A stretch of 14,345 nt of DNA from a bacterium UBP1_UBA4783 (lineage in GTDB: Bacteria; Krumholzibacteriota; Krumholzibacteriia; Krumholzibacteriales; Krumholzibacteriaceae), in assembly GCA_002403075.1 (NCBI GenBank), contig DHHB01000084.1, positions 123,653 to 137,997 on the forward strand, in the 5' to 3' direction. The notes under the pieces were generated by a model. The model made no database searches. It was given only the letters and a program-made list of their open reading frames with translations, and was not told the origin of the DNA. A program made the position numbers and the translations under genes. This document shows, piece after piece, positions 1 through 7,238 of the stretch. The stretch's first letter is position 1; each line of letters opens with the position of its first letter.

Positions 1-126
1 GGGGACGCCAGAATCATCTTCGCCGATATCTCGCGCGGACGTCTCTATCCAAAGCCGACGCTCAACTTGTTCTTGGATCGAATCGATCGGCCGATGAATT
101 CAGCCAGCTTCTTCCGTCAGCGCGCA

Positions 127-732
127 TCAATAGCAATGCCGGAACCACACGTACACCATAGGGAGGCCGTAGGATTCTTCAAGACAGGCCACCTTGTCGC
201 TCGGTATGTCAGGGTTGTAATCCCGGCATCTGAGAGGATATTGCATACCGATGCTGTTGAACACGCAGCTCCACCATGCGGAGAGGCTCATGGTCGATGA
301 AGATGTCACCCGGGGGCCCTCGATTTCATTGGGGAAGGAGGGGTTGCGGGGAGTAAGCCACAGTATCCCCGACATCGTCTCAACGAGATCATCACCCCTC
401 AGCTTCATGACCAGCATGCCGAGGCGCTCCCTTTCGGCCCGCGATTCGTAAAAGGCGATGCACGCCACGCGCGACTCTTGTCTGAGCGCCTGCACCCGCT
501 TGAAATAGAACGAGTTGTCCTTGAAGAACTGCTGGGTGACCCCGATATCGGCGTTGCTCGACCTGATCCCGCGGAACAGCTCATCGGCCTGCTCATCCGA
601 AAGAATGAGATATTCAGGCTTGGTCTTGGATCCTTGAAAAGGGCTCATTCCGCTTTTCGCGCAGGAGCAATGCATAAGCAGGAGCATCACTAGCAGGGAA
701 ACTCCGCATGGACGGCGGCCGGCGAGTGTCAT
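127..732 (-). CDS. Putative small cysteine-containing lipoprotein, function unknown
   Basis: I do not recognise the 201-residue product. The N-terminus has two arginines, then a hydrophobic stretch (about residues 11-20) ending in HCSC at residues 21-24. This resembles a lipoprotein signal peptide, but the lipobox is imperfect: His sits before the first Cys, and His-Cys-Ser before the second. Beyond it are five more cysteines (C91, C156, C169, C183, C200), which could form disulphides outside the cytoplasm. The start at 732 is preferred to an in-frame ATG at 744 because GGAGGT lies 5 nt upstream of 732 and overlaps the earlier ATG. Sampled 60-base lines give about 53-55% GC, against about 63-75% in sampled lines of other genes, and codon use is less biased, which suggests recent acquisition. 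It has its own promoter at 797-824, so it is not simply the tail of the upstream operon. Confidence 0.7.
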   Translation of the reverse strand: MTLAGRRPCGVSLLVMLLLMHCSCAKSGMSPFQGSKTKPEYLILSDEQADELFRGIRSSNADIGVTQQFFKDNSFYFKRVQALRQESRVACIAFYESRAERERLGMLVMKLRGDDLVETMSGILWLTPRNPSFPNEIEGPRVTSSSTMSLSAWWSCVFNSIGMQYPLRCRDYNPDIPSDKVACLEESYGLPMVYVWFRHCY

Positions 733-757
733 GATGACCTCCATTCCATGTGTCCGA

Positions 758-812
758 CGTTATGCGAATCCGTTTGACCCCAACCGCTTGCTCACGAGGG
801 TATCGCATAACG
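758..812. repeat. 10-bp perfect inverted repeat, operator-like
   Basis: CGTTATGCGA at 758-767 and its exact complement TCGCATAACG at 803-812 are separated by 35 bp. The 803-812 arm fills most of the spacer between the -35 and -10 of the minus-strand promoter. The other arm lies downstream of the expected transcription start. Because only one arm would be transcribed, an RNA hairpin from this promoter is unlikely, and a DNA-binding operator pair is the more natural reading. Confidence 0.45.
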
Positions 813-824
813 AGAGTTTGTCAA
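797..824 (-). promoter_or_regulatory. Sigma70-like promoter of the putative lipoprotein gene
   Basis: Read on the minus strand, a perfect -35 TTGACA (824-819) is followed by a 16-nt spacer and a -10 TACCCT (802-797). Transcription would start near 790, leaving a leader of roughly 58 nt before the ATG at 732. The preceding gene ends at 887, so the promoter sits entirely in the 745-886 gap. No terminator hairpin with a U-tract is visible between 887 and this promoter. Confidence 0.6.
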
Positions 825-886
825 GGGCGATATTCGGCGGATGGATTCCACGAGCTTTACGCCGGCCGCGCGAGGTCGAGACGCAT

Positions 887-1417
887 TTATCGCGCGACGA
901 CGATCTTGCGCGTAAAGAGCCCGCCGCCAGCCTCGAGCCTCGCGAAATAGATCCCCGAAGACACATCGGTTCCCCGCTCGTTCCTTCCGTCCCACCGCGC
1001 GTTGTATTCGCCGGCGCTTCGCGCCTCGTTCACGAGAACGCGCACGAGCTCTCCGTTCACCGCGTACAGGGTGAGACGCACGTGCGACGGTTCGGCGAGC
1101 GCGAAGGGGATAGAGACGGCCGGGTTCGTCGGATTGGGATAGGGCGCTTCGATGCTCGTTCTCTCGGGCACGGGCCGTTCCGTCTTCAGCGCCTCTCGAT
1201 CCGCGGGATCGTCCTTCGACGGCGCGGAGAGCGACACGGAGAAGGTATGGGCGGGGACGCCGACGCCGAGCGCGGTCGAGAGCCTCCTGCCCGCGGCGAG
1301 CGAGAGCCCCGAGGCGCTCCTGCCGACGGAGGCGTTCCGTAGCGCGGGATCGGGGCCGGCGAGTACGGGAAGCGCGACGAAAAACGGCACGAGAAGGGCG
1401 ATCCATTTTCGTTTCAT
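887..1417 (-). CDS. Short exported protein, mostly an FlgD/type A sorting-like C-terminal domain
   Basis: The 176-residue product starts with a clear signal peptide (MKRK, then a hydrophobic core to about residue 20, cleavage near Ala-Gly). A low-complexity Ser/Ala-rich linker (about 21-88) is followed by a C-terminal module (about 89-176). This module has the marks of the FlgD Ig-like/secretion-sorting tail family: a PYPNPTNPAVSIPF entry motif, a strand with LTLYAVNGELVR, a WDGRNERG turn, SSGIYFARL, and a basic final strand ending KIVVAR. In the family such tails direct export or surface anchoring of a larger cargo, but here there is almost no cargo domain. The start at 1417 is chosen because AAGGAG lies upstream and the signal peptide follows directly; longer versions would put Ser/Arg-rich shadow sequence before it. 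The stop of the upstream gene lies 7 nt before this ATG. It is the last gene of the four-gene operon. Confidence 0.8.
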   Translation of the reverse strand: MKRKWIALLVPFFVALPVLAGPDPALRNASVGRSASGLSLAAGRRLSTALGVGVPAHTFSVSLSAPSKDDPADREALKTERPVPERTSIEAPYPNPTNPAVSIPFALAEPSHVRLTLYAVNGELVRVLVNEARSAGEYNARWDGRNERGTDVSSGIYFARLEAGGGLFTRKIVVAR

Positions 1418-1424
1418 GGCGCGA

Positions 1425-2402
1425 TCACTCCTTGCGGGGATCGGGCGAACCGGGCTTGTCGCCGTATTCGTAGCGATACGTGATGCTGCTCGCGAGCCGG
1501 CCGAGCTTGTCGAACGTGTCGACGCGCGCCGGCAATCCACGAACGTCGTACTCGAAAACCGTTTTCGAGGAAGTGCGGGCCGGAGGGCTCGACGAGACCG
1601 ACTCCGCGAGGCGGTTGTCGGCGTCGTAGCCGTGAGCGAACATCTGCACCATCTCGCCCGCCGCGTTGAGCGCGACGGTTCTCACGAGCCTTCCCTCCGC
1701 GTCGTACGTGTTGCGCGTCGTCGAGAGGGGAGCGCCGCTCGCGGCGTAGCTCGACTGCTCGAGGAGGTTTCCCGCGTCGTCGAAGGACGAGCGGGTCGAG
1801 GCCGCAACAGCGCCTCCCGCGTCGCGAACGACGGTTTCGACCGCCCGGTCGCGGTCGTCGTACACGATCGTCACCCGTCTGCCCGCCGCCTCGTCGGGCG
1901 TCTCGGTCACGAGCTCGATCATTTTGCCGCGGTCGTCGTAACGGTACGTGGTGCGGACGATGAGGCTTCCGTCCTCCCGCACGCTTTCGCTCGAAACGAG
2001 ATGGTTCGCCGCGTCGTAGCGCATCGACGTTCTGAAATCGCCGACCCCGGGCACGCCGATGTTGCGCGTTTCGACGAGGAGCCCGGAAACGTAGACGTAT
2101 TCGACGCGGCGCGGAGCGGCTCCGTCGCGGTCGTACGATATCTGCTCGAGGATGTTGCCGCGATCGTCGAACCGCCATTCGGCGAGACGCAGGGCGGCTC
2201 CGAGGGAGCCCGAGGCATCGGGCTCAGCGAGCCACGCCGAGCCGGCGAGAAGGCCCGAAGCGGCGACGGTCGAGGGATCCTGAAGAGCGGCGGGAAGGCT
2301 CCCGCCGCCGGCGTCGACGGCGTGCTGAGCGAGTCCGGCGCCGGCGCCGGCGCAGAGGACGGCGAGCGCCGCGGCGATCGATGCGAGGTATGTCGATTTC
2401 AT
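1425..2402 (-). CDS. Exported YD/RHS-like repeat protein with 26-residue period
   Basis: This 325-residue protein has a signal peptide (MKSTYLASIAAALAVLCAGAG) and then a short Ala/Gly/Ser-rich segment to about residue 70. The rest is a regular array built on a YDxxGxL-type core, as in YD and RHS repeats. Core aromatic residues fall at 78, 104, 129, 155, 181, 207, 233, 259, 285 and 311, so nearly every step is 26 residues. YD repeats generally form paired beta strands that wind into shells or solenoids. There is no RHS hyperconserved core and no C-terminal toxin, so it is not a polymorphic toxin. The ATG at 2402 is preferred over a GTG at 2408 because GGAGG lies 5 nt upstream of it. The upstream gene ends 14 nt earlier. 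A structural or binding role at the cell surface is an inference. Confidence 0.8.
   Translation of the reverse strand: MKSTYLASIAAALAVLCAGAGAGLAQHAVDAGGGSLPAALQDPSTVAASGLLAGSAWLAEPDASGSLGAALRLAEWRFDDRGNILEQISYDRDGAAPRRVEYVYVSGLLVETRNIGVPGVGDFRTSMRYDAANHLVSSESVREDGSLIVRTTYRYDDRGKMIELVTETPDEAAGRRVTIVYDDRDRAVETVVRDAGGAVAASTRSSFDDAGNLLEQSSYAASGAPLSTTRNTYDAEGRLVRTVALNAAGEMVQMFAHGYDADNRLAESVSSSPPARTSSKTVFEYDVRGLPARVDTFDKLGRLASSITYRYEYGDKPGSPDPRKE
1458..2171 (-). repeat. Ten-unit 26-residue YD-like repeat array (coding)
   Basis: Each unit is about 78 bp and begins with an aromatic-Asp core (FDDRGN, YDAANH, YDDRGK, YDDRDR, FDDAGN, YDAEGR, YDADNR, YDVRGL). The only departure from the 26-residue step is the 25-residue gap between the second and third units. 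Nucleotide identity between units is visibly lower than protein similarity, so the array looks old rather than freshly duplicated. Confidence 0.7.
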
Positions 2403-2416
2403 GCGCACCTCCCGGG

Positions 2417-4426
2417 CTAGCGCGAGGCCGTCGAGGCCCCGGCCGGCGTGTTCGCTCCGGACGCGCCGTACGCGTTTCCCGCCTCTCGATCGCCGATTCC
2501 GGCCGCGATGGAACGGATCTCCCTCCGCAGGGCCTCGATCTCGATCTGCTGGCGCTGTACGACCCGCGCGACGTCTCCGGAGTCGAGGCCGACGGCGACG
2601 GTGACGTATTTCACGAGGGGGCTATCCGAGGCGGTCCAGGCGCGTCCCACCGCTTTCATGAACTCGTCGGCCGTCATGAGCTCGGGGGAGAGGGCGATAC
2701 CCGTGCCGTCCTCGAGACCCGACGGTATGATGTAGTCCCCCGCCCGGACGGTCCCGGCGACCTTCACCGGCACTTGCCCGAGAAAGGAGATCTTTTCGAA
2801 GTTCTTCTCTTCGTGCGGCTGCGGCATGTTGCCGAGAACGATCGGCGCCCGCGAGACGACGAGGAGCTTGTGGGCGCCCGCGGTCGATTTCGAAACCTTG
2901 CCGCCGACGACGCCCACGATGTCGCCGGGCTCCATCCGTTCCGCGGGGCGGGCGCGCTCGAGCCATTCGGCGTAATCGGCCGAGCCCGACTCGTACGCCA
3001 CGCCGAGATTGTCCCAGAAGAATCCCTGCGTAATCGCCGTGCGGGCGAGCTGCGCGGCGAGGGAGGCGGTCGCGGCCGCAATGAGCGAGGGCACGGGAGG
3101 ACAGGCGACGACGCCGAGGCCCACGCACGCGTTGGCCGAGGACGCGGCGCCCGCGAGCTCGATCCCCGCCACGGCAAGTTCGATCGCGTCGATGGCCGTC
3201 AGCAGGTCGTACTCGGGATCGCTGAACACGTCGCCCACGCTCTGTCCCTCGATCCGGCCCCGGAAGCCGCGCGGATCGAGGAAGCTCACGAAGTTGTTGT
3301 CGCTGTCGGCGTTCTCGTTCACCGTGATGGCGATCCCCTGGCTGCCGCCCGATATCGCGAGCGGATAGCTCGTCAGGAGATCCTGAGATCCGCTCGCGGA
3401 GCTCGAGATGCGTACGCGGCCCGCGTCGTCCACGGTGAGCCGGTCGCTCGCTCCGTTCGAGACCCTGAGCGGCGTCGGGACGCCGGGAGCGGCGTTCACG
3501 TGAAGGCTCGCGGTCGGCGCAGAGGTTCCGATCCCGACGCTGCCTCCCTCGAGAAGGATGTTGCCGCCCGTCGTAAAGAGGCGGACGTCGTCGTTGCCGA
3601 AGCGCTTGAGCCCGTGCTGCGGGTCGCAGAGGAGGAAGCCGCCCTCGGTCGTCGTCTTGCGCGATGTGACGTACCCCTCGACGTCGAGATCGCCCTTCAT
3701 GACGATCTTTCCGTAGGCGTATATCCGCATGCGCTCGGTGGCGTTCGTTCGGAACGAGAGATCGGTGCTGTCCGCGGTGCCGAGGTAGTTTCGTTGCGGG
3801 TCGGTCCGGAGGTTTCCTGTGATGTGCCACGTGTGGGCCGGCACGGACTTGTCGTTGGTCGACGGAGTCACCATGAGCACGTCGTCCTCGAAGCTCGGAG
3901 CGCCCGTGATCTTGTCCCAGCTGACGCTCGCTATTTTTTCGTCGGTGACGGAGAGCGGAGCGAGCTTCGGTCCCGTGATCGATCCGTCGGCCACTTCGTC
4001 CGCGGCGCGCGCCCGGAAGCTGTAGGCCGAGGTCGCGAGCTCGAGGCGAGGCACGAGCTCGGGGCCGCCGTCGATCCGTATCGCGAGGTAATACTGCCGG
4101 TCGAAGGGAAGATCGAGCGGGCGGGGTGTCGTGCCCTTGCCGAGGAACACGCTGAAGCGGCCTCCCGCGAGAGGGATCCGCAGATGCTCCTCGGTCCAGA
4201 CCGGCGCCCCCCCGGTCGCCTGCGTGAAGAGCGAGAACGTGAATCCGTACTTGCCGTCCGGGAGCGGCGTGCCGTTCGAGTCGGTGAGGTATCCCTCGTA
4301 CAGCATGGACGGAGGGATGCCGGCCGGCTTGTCGGCCGCGGCGGCCGGCGAGGCGAAGGTCGCGGCCGCGAGCGCGAGAAGAGCCGCCGCGGGGACGATC
4401 GATAGGATCGAGTGTTTCCAACGCAT
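2417..4426 (-). CDS. Exported tail-fibre-like surface protein with Peptidase_G2-like domain
   Basis: This is a 669-residue protein. Residues 1-31 are a signal peptide. Residues 37-140 match the N-terminal module common in secreted tail-fibre-like proteins (MLYEGYLTDSNGTPLPDGKY, later ATSAYSFRARAADEV). Residues 146-175 carry the GSITGPKL and TDEKI segment often seen before the fibre shaft. Residues 295-310 have GGSVGIGTSAPTASLHV, a phage tail-spike/adhesin signature. Residues 482-535 (SADYAEWLE, then GDIVGVVGGKVSK and a SRAPIVLGNMP segment) resemble Peptidase_G2, an autoproteolytic intramolecular-chaperone domain. A short coiled coil (about 616-642) and a flexible Gly/Ala tail end the protein. 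It is likely a trimeric, possibly self-processing, surface fibre; I have not verified catalytic residues. The start at 4426 is supported by a G-rich Shine-Dalgarno and the signal peptide. It lies 27 nt after the stop of the previous operon gene. Confidence 0.78.
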   Translation of the reverse strand: MRWKHSILSIVPAAALLALAAATFASPAAAADKPAGIPPSMLYEGYLTDSNGTPLPDGKYGFTFSLFTQATGGAPVWTEEHLRIPLAGGRFSVFLGKGTTPRPLDLPFDRQYYLAIRIDGGPELVPRLELATSAYSFRARAADEVADGSITGPKLAPLSVTDEKIASVSWDKITGAPSFEDDVLMVTPSTNDKSVPAHTWHITGNLRTDPQRNYLGTADSTDLSFRTNATERMRIYAYGKIVMKGDLDVEGYVTSRKTTTEGGFLLCDPQHGLKRFGNDDVRLFTTGGNILLEGGSVGIGTSAPTASLHVNAAPGVPTPLRVSNGASDRLTVDDAGRVRISSSASGSQDLLTSYPLAISGGSQGIAITVNENADSDNNFVSFLDPRGFRGRIEGQSVGDVFSDPEYDLLTAIDAIELAVAGIELAGAASSANACVGLGVVACPPVPSLIAAATASLAAQLARTAITQGFFWDNLGVAYESGSADYAEWLERARPAERMEPGDIVGVVGGKVSKSTAGAHKLLVVSRAPIVLGNMPQPHEEKNFEKISFLGQVPVKVAGTVRAGDYIIPSGLEDGTGIALSPELMTADEFMKAVGRAWTASDSPLVKYVTVAVGLDSGDVARVVQRQQIEIEALRREIRSIAAGIGDREAGNAYGASGANTPAGASTASR
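2582..2983 (-). other. Peptidase_G2-like (DYAEW) domain region
   Basis: This is the part of the fibre protein at residues about 482-615. The DYAEW motif is followed by a short beta-rich domain with VVGGKVSK, APIVLGNMP, VPVKVAGTVRAGDYI and YVTVAVGL. In characterised members, cleavage near the start of the domain releases the mature trimeric fibre. Assignment rests on motif recall only. Confidence 0.5.
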
Positions 4427-4453
4427 ACGAGAGCCCCCCTGTCAAAACGTCCG

Positions 4454-7111
4454 TTATCGAATGAGCGTCATCTTTTTCGCGTGACGTTCCTTTTCCGTCC
4501 GCAGCACGTAGAAATAGACCCCCGAGCTCGCCTGCCGTCCCTCGTCGTCCGCTCCGTCCCACGAAGCCGCGTGGAACCCTTCAGCGAGGCGCTCGTCGAG
4601 GAGCGACCGGATGCGCCGGCCGGCGACGTCGTAGATCTCGAGCCTGACGCGGGCCGACGCCGGCACGTAGAAGCGGATCGACGTCGACGGGTTGAAAGGA
4701 TTCGGGTGGTTCTGGAACAGCGAGAGCGGCCGAACGGGAACGACGATCGCCTCGGTCTCGAACAACGCGCGCCATTCGCCGCCGCTCGAATGCTCGACGA
4801 GGTACCGATATTCGCCGCCCGGCTTCGCGCTCTCGTCGATGAAGGCGAAGGAAAGGCCGTCGCGGGAGACGGCGGCGTCTTCGATGGCTGCGTATTCATC
4901 GCCCGGAGCGTCGAGGCGGCTCACCCGGAAACGGGCGCCTTCGTCGATGTCGGCGAGCCTCCATTCGATCAGAACGCCTCTATCGACGAGGCGCGCGGCG
5001 CAGAACTGCAGCAGCGTCGCGACGACCGCGTCGGGCCGCAGCACGGCCGCCGGGCTCGCGTTGCCGTGCACGTCGTACGCGACGAGCTTGTAGTACCGGT
5101 CGTTCGAGCCGTTCGTCCAAGCCGTATCGACGACGGACGTGCCGGTCAGAACGCAGATGGGATCGAGCGGCTCGAAATCCTCGGTCATGCCGCGAAAGAT
5201 CGCGTAATGGGAGAGATCCGGCTCCGCGTTCGCCTTCCACGAGATCCGCAGATCGTCTCCGGTCTGGCGCGCGGCGAGGCTGCAGGGGGTCGCCGGGGCG
5301 AGGTTGTCGACGGAGTAGCCGCTGTCGGCCGCGGAGATCCACGACGCCTTGGGATCGACCGACGAGTGGGCGATGACCTGAAAGTAGTGATATTCGCCGC
5401 ACACGGCCGTCGAGTCGAACACGGTCTGGACGACCTCCGCGTAATGCGGGAGCGAGGCGGCGTAGAGATAGCTTATGAACTTCCAGTAGTAGGTCGCTCC
5501 GCCGAGGCGCTCGACGCGGATCTGCTCGACGTCGGTCCCGGGATCGAGCGACGAGAGGTTTTCCATCGCGCGCGCGCCCGAGGCGAGAAGGGCCGCGGCG
5601 TCCTCGTGGCGGATGGCCCGCCAGACCGAGTAGTTGAGGATCGTCTGATAGGGCCACGGATCGAGCCTGCTCGCGTCCCACGCGAGGTTGACGAATCCGC
5701 CCTCGTCCCCCGGAACGTCGCGCACGGCCGCGATGCGGGGGGCGGGGTAGCCCCAATAGCCGCTGCGATCGATGCGCTGGCAGCAGCCCGCGAAGGCGGA
5801 AGGCTGGTCGGGATGCGGGCTCGTCCATGAGACGAGGGCTCCGCCGGCGCCGTCCGGGACGACGGCCGGATCGGTCTGGGCGCCGGACAGCGCGCAGACG
5901 GCGACGCCGTTGACGGCCCACGCCGAATACCCCGAGGCGTTGAGGTGCTGGATGTAGATATCGGGCTCGGGATCCGTCCTGCCGTCCCGCCAGACGACGA
6001 GCGCTCCGCCGACGCCGTCCGGCACGATGCCGGCGTTTGTCTGATCTCCGGCCGCGGTGCAGACGGGGGCTCCGCCCGCGAGCCACGCCGAGGCGCCCGT
6101 CGAAACGATCTTCTGCGCGAATATGTCCGCGGATCCGCCGCGTCGATCGACCCACGCGAGAAGGAGCCCGCCGTTCGCGTCGCTCGGCGTCATAACGAGG
6201 CCGTTCTGCGCGCCGGACGCGGGACAGACGGCGACGCCGTCAGGCTCCCATGAGGGCGCGCCCGCATCGAGAAGGCGCTGCGCGTATAGATCGTCGTTCC
6301 CGGAACGCGCGTCGATCCATGCGACGACGGCGCCGCCGTAGCTTCCGTTCGGAGCGGCGATCGGCCGCGATTGATCCCCCGCCGCGGCGCAGACCGGAAC
6401 GCCGTCGACCCGCCAGAGGGGGACGCCGACGGCGGAGAGGCGCGCCGCGTAGACGTCGTATTGAAGCGAATCGCGGTTGTCGCTCCACGCGACGATGATT
6501 CCGCCCGCGCCATCGAGAGCGACGCTCGGCTCGCGCTGCGCCTGCGCCGTATCGCAGACGGGAACGCCGCCCGGGGCCCACTGTGGCGTTCCCGACGGGG
6601 AAAGCCTCTGCGCGTAGATGTCCCCGGCGTCGTTTCTCATGTCCTGCCACGCGATGAAGCAGCCTCCGGCTCCGTCGCCCGCGAGGCTCGGCGAGGCGAT
6701 CGTATCGCCCGCGCCGCACACGAAAATCCCGTTCGTTCCCCATGCCGCCGAACCGCCCGCGTCGATCCGGTACGCGTAGAGATCGCCGCCGCGCACGGCT
6801 GCGATAATCGCGCCTCCGGAGCCGTCCGGGGCGATACACGGATAGTAGGCGCCGCCCAAGGTATCGACGACGGCGCCCCAGCGCCTGATGCCGTAGCCGT
6901 CGATTCGCAGGGCGACGAGATACCCGTTGCCGGCCCAATCCGAGTGCTCCGCGAGGGTGAGGATTCCTCCGAAGCCGTCGGCAACCGCTCGGCGGGCGGC
7001 GATTTCCCGCGAGGCGGGCGGGAACGGCGTCCCGTTCTCGAGCCATTGCGAGGCGGCGGGATCGCATACCAGCATCAAAACGAAGAACAACACGATACCT
7101 TTGCTCGACAT
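4454..7111 (-). CDS. Large exported repeat protein: 55-residue repeats, Fn3-like domains, FlgD-like sorting tail
   Basis: This 885-residue protein is the first gene of the operon. A signal peptide (about 1-21) is followed by eight repeats ending in Trp at 78, 124, 178, 233, 288, 343, 398 and 453. The last six are nearly identical in layout: a GVPVC-type opening with Cys at 132, 186, 241, 296, 351 and 406, a PDGxGGAxVAW core, a DxR turn, DIYAQRL, then the closing Trp. This looks like a beta-propeller-type array. Residues about 456-600, 605-693 and 700-790 are Fn3-like beta-sandwich domains with linkers such as NLAPATP. Residues 796-885 form the FlgD/type A sorting-like tail (FQNHPNPFNPSTSIRFYVP, YDVAGRR, WDGADDEGR, SSGVYFY, KKMTLIR). 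The start has GAGGAGG 6 nt upstream. It is probably surface-displayed; the ligand is unknown. I see no catalytic motif. Confidence 0.85.
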   Translation of the reverse strand: MSSKGIVLFFVLMLVCDPAASQWLENGTPFPPASREIAARRAVADGFGGILTLAEHSDWAGNGYLVALRIDGYGIRRWGAVVDTLGGAYYPCIAPDGSGGAIIAAVRGGDLYAYRIDAGGSAAWGTNGIFVCGAGDTIASPSLAGDGAGGCFIAWQDMRNDAGDIYAQRLSPSGTPQWAPGGVPVCDTAQAQREPSVALDGAGGIIVAWSDNRDSLQYDVYAARLSAVGVPLWRVDGVPVCAAAGDQSRPIAAPNGSYGGAVVAWIDARSGNDDLYAQRLLDAGAPSWEPDGVAVCPASGAQNGLVMTPSDANGGLLLAWVDRRGGSADIFAQKIVSTGASAWLAGGAPVCTAAGDQTNAGIVPDGVGGALVVWRDGRTDPEPDIYIQHLNASGYSAWAVNGVAVCALSGAQTDPAVVPDGAGGALVSWTSPHPDQPSAFAGCCQRIDRSGYWGYPAPRIAAVRDVPGDEGGFVNLAWDASRLDPWPYQTILNYSVWRAIRHEDAAALLASGARAMENLSSLDPGTDVEQIRVERLGGATYYWKFISYLYAASLPHYAEVVQTVFDSTAVCGEYHYFQVIAHSSVDPKASWISAADSGYSVDNLAPATPCSLAARQTGDDLRISWKANAEPDLSHYAIFRGMTEDFEPLDPICVLTGTSVVDTAWTNGSNDRYYKLVAYDVHGNASPAAVLRPDAVVATLLQFCAARLVDRGVLIEWRLADIDEGARFRVSRLDAPGDEYAAIEDAAVSRDGLSFAFIDESAKPGGEYRYLVEHSSGGEWRALFETEAIVVPVRPLSLFQNHPNPFNPSTSIRFYVPASARVRLEIYDVAGRRIRSLLDERLAEGFHAASWDGADDEGRQASSGVYFYVLRTEKERHAKKMTLIR
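5753..6739 (-). repeat. Six 165-bp coding repeats (55-residue Cys/Trp-anchored units)
   Basis: Six successive units of 54 or 55 residues each contain one Cys near the start, a Trp in the central VAW strand (155, 209, 265, 320, 374, 429) and a Trp at the end. Two more divergent units precede them (closing Trp at 78 and 124). The unit length is held constant while the sequence varies, which suggests a structural constraint rather than recent slippage. Confidence 0.75.
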
Positions 7112-7150
7112 GAGGGGCCTCCTCGGGCGCAGTATGAAAAATCTGGCAAA

Positions 7151-7187
7151 TTGGAATTATTGCCGATTATTTCCTTATAATTATAGC
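7151..7187. promoter_or_regulatory. Divergent promoter region with palindromic -10
   Basis: The 7112-7392 gap separates two divergent genes and is AT-rich around 7141-7200. The palindrome TATAATTATA (7176-7185) gives a perfect TATAAT on both strands. On the minus strand it is preceded by TGC, an extended -10 (TGnTATAAT), with only a weak -35; this would drive the four-gene surface operon with a leader of about 60 nt. On the plus strand the -35 options are TTGGAA (7151-7156, spacing 19) or TTGCCG (7160-7165) paired with TATAGC (7182-7187, spacing 16). The minus promoter is the more convincing. Confidence 0.5.
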
Positions 7188-7238
7188 AGATAGCTGATGC
7201 CCGCGTCTTGCAGAATCACCCGGCGCGGGCGCCGCGGT

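Noticed and set aside
1..126. Possible end of a plus-strand gene or start of another minus-strand gene at the left edge
   Set aside because: The best plus frame has good third-position GC up to about 115 but runs on to 300 through the putative lipoprotein gene. A minus-strand ATG near position 17 has no clear ribosome binding site. Neither can be supported.
1425..2402. Polymorphic RHS toxin
   Set aside because: YD-like repeats are present but there is no RHS core motif, no variable toxin C-terminus and no immunity gene next to it.
2381..4405. A 674-codon plus-strand frame opposite the fibre-like protein
   Set aside because: Antisense shadow; the minus-strand protein has recognisable signal peptide and fibre motifs, while this one is Arg/Glu/Asp-rich and featureless.
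2417..4426. Prophage tail-fibre gene as evidence for a prophage
   Set aside because: The protein has a Sec signal peptide and lies among other exported proteins; no capsid, terminase, integrase or other phage gene is present in the window.
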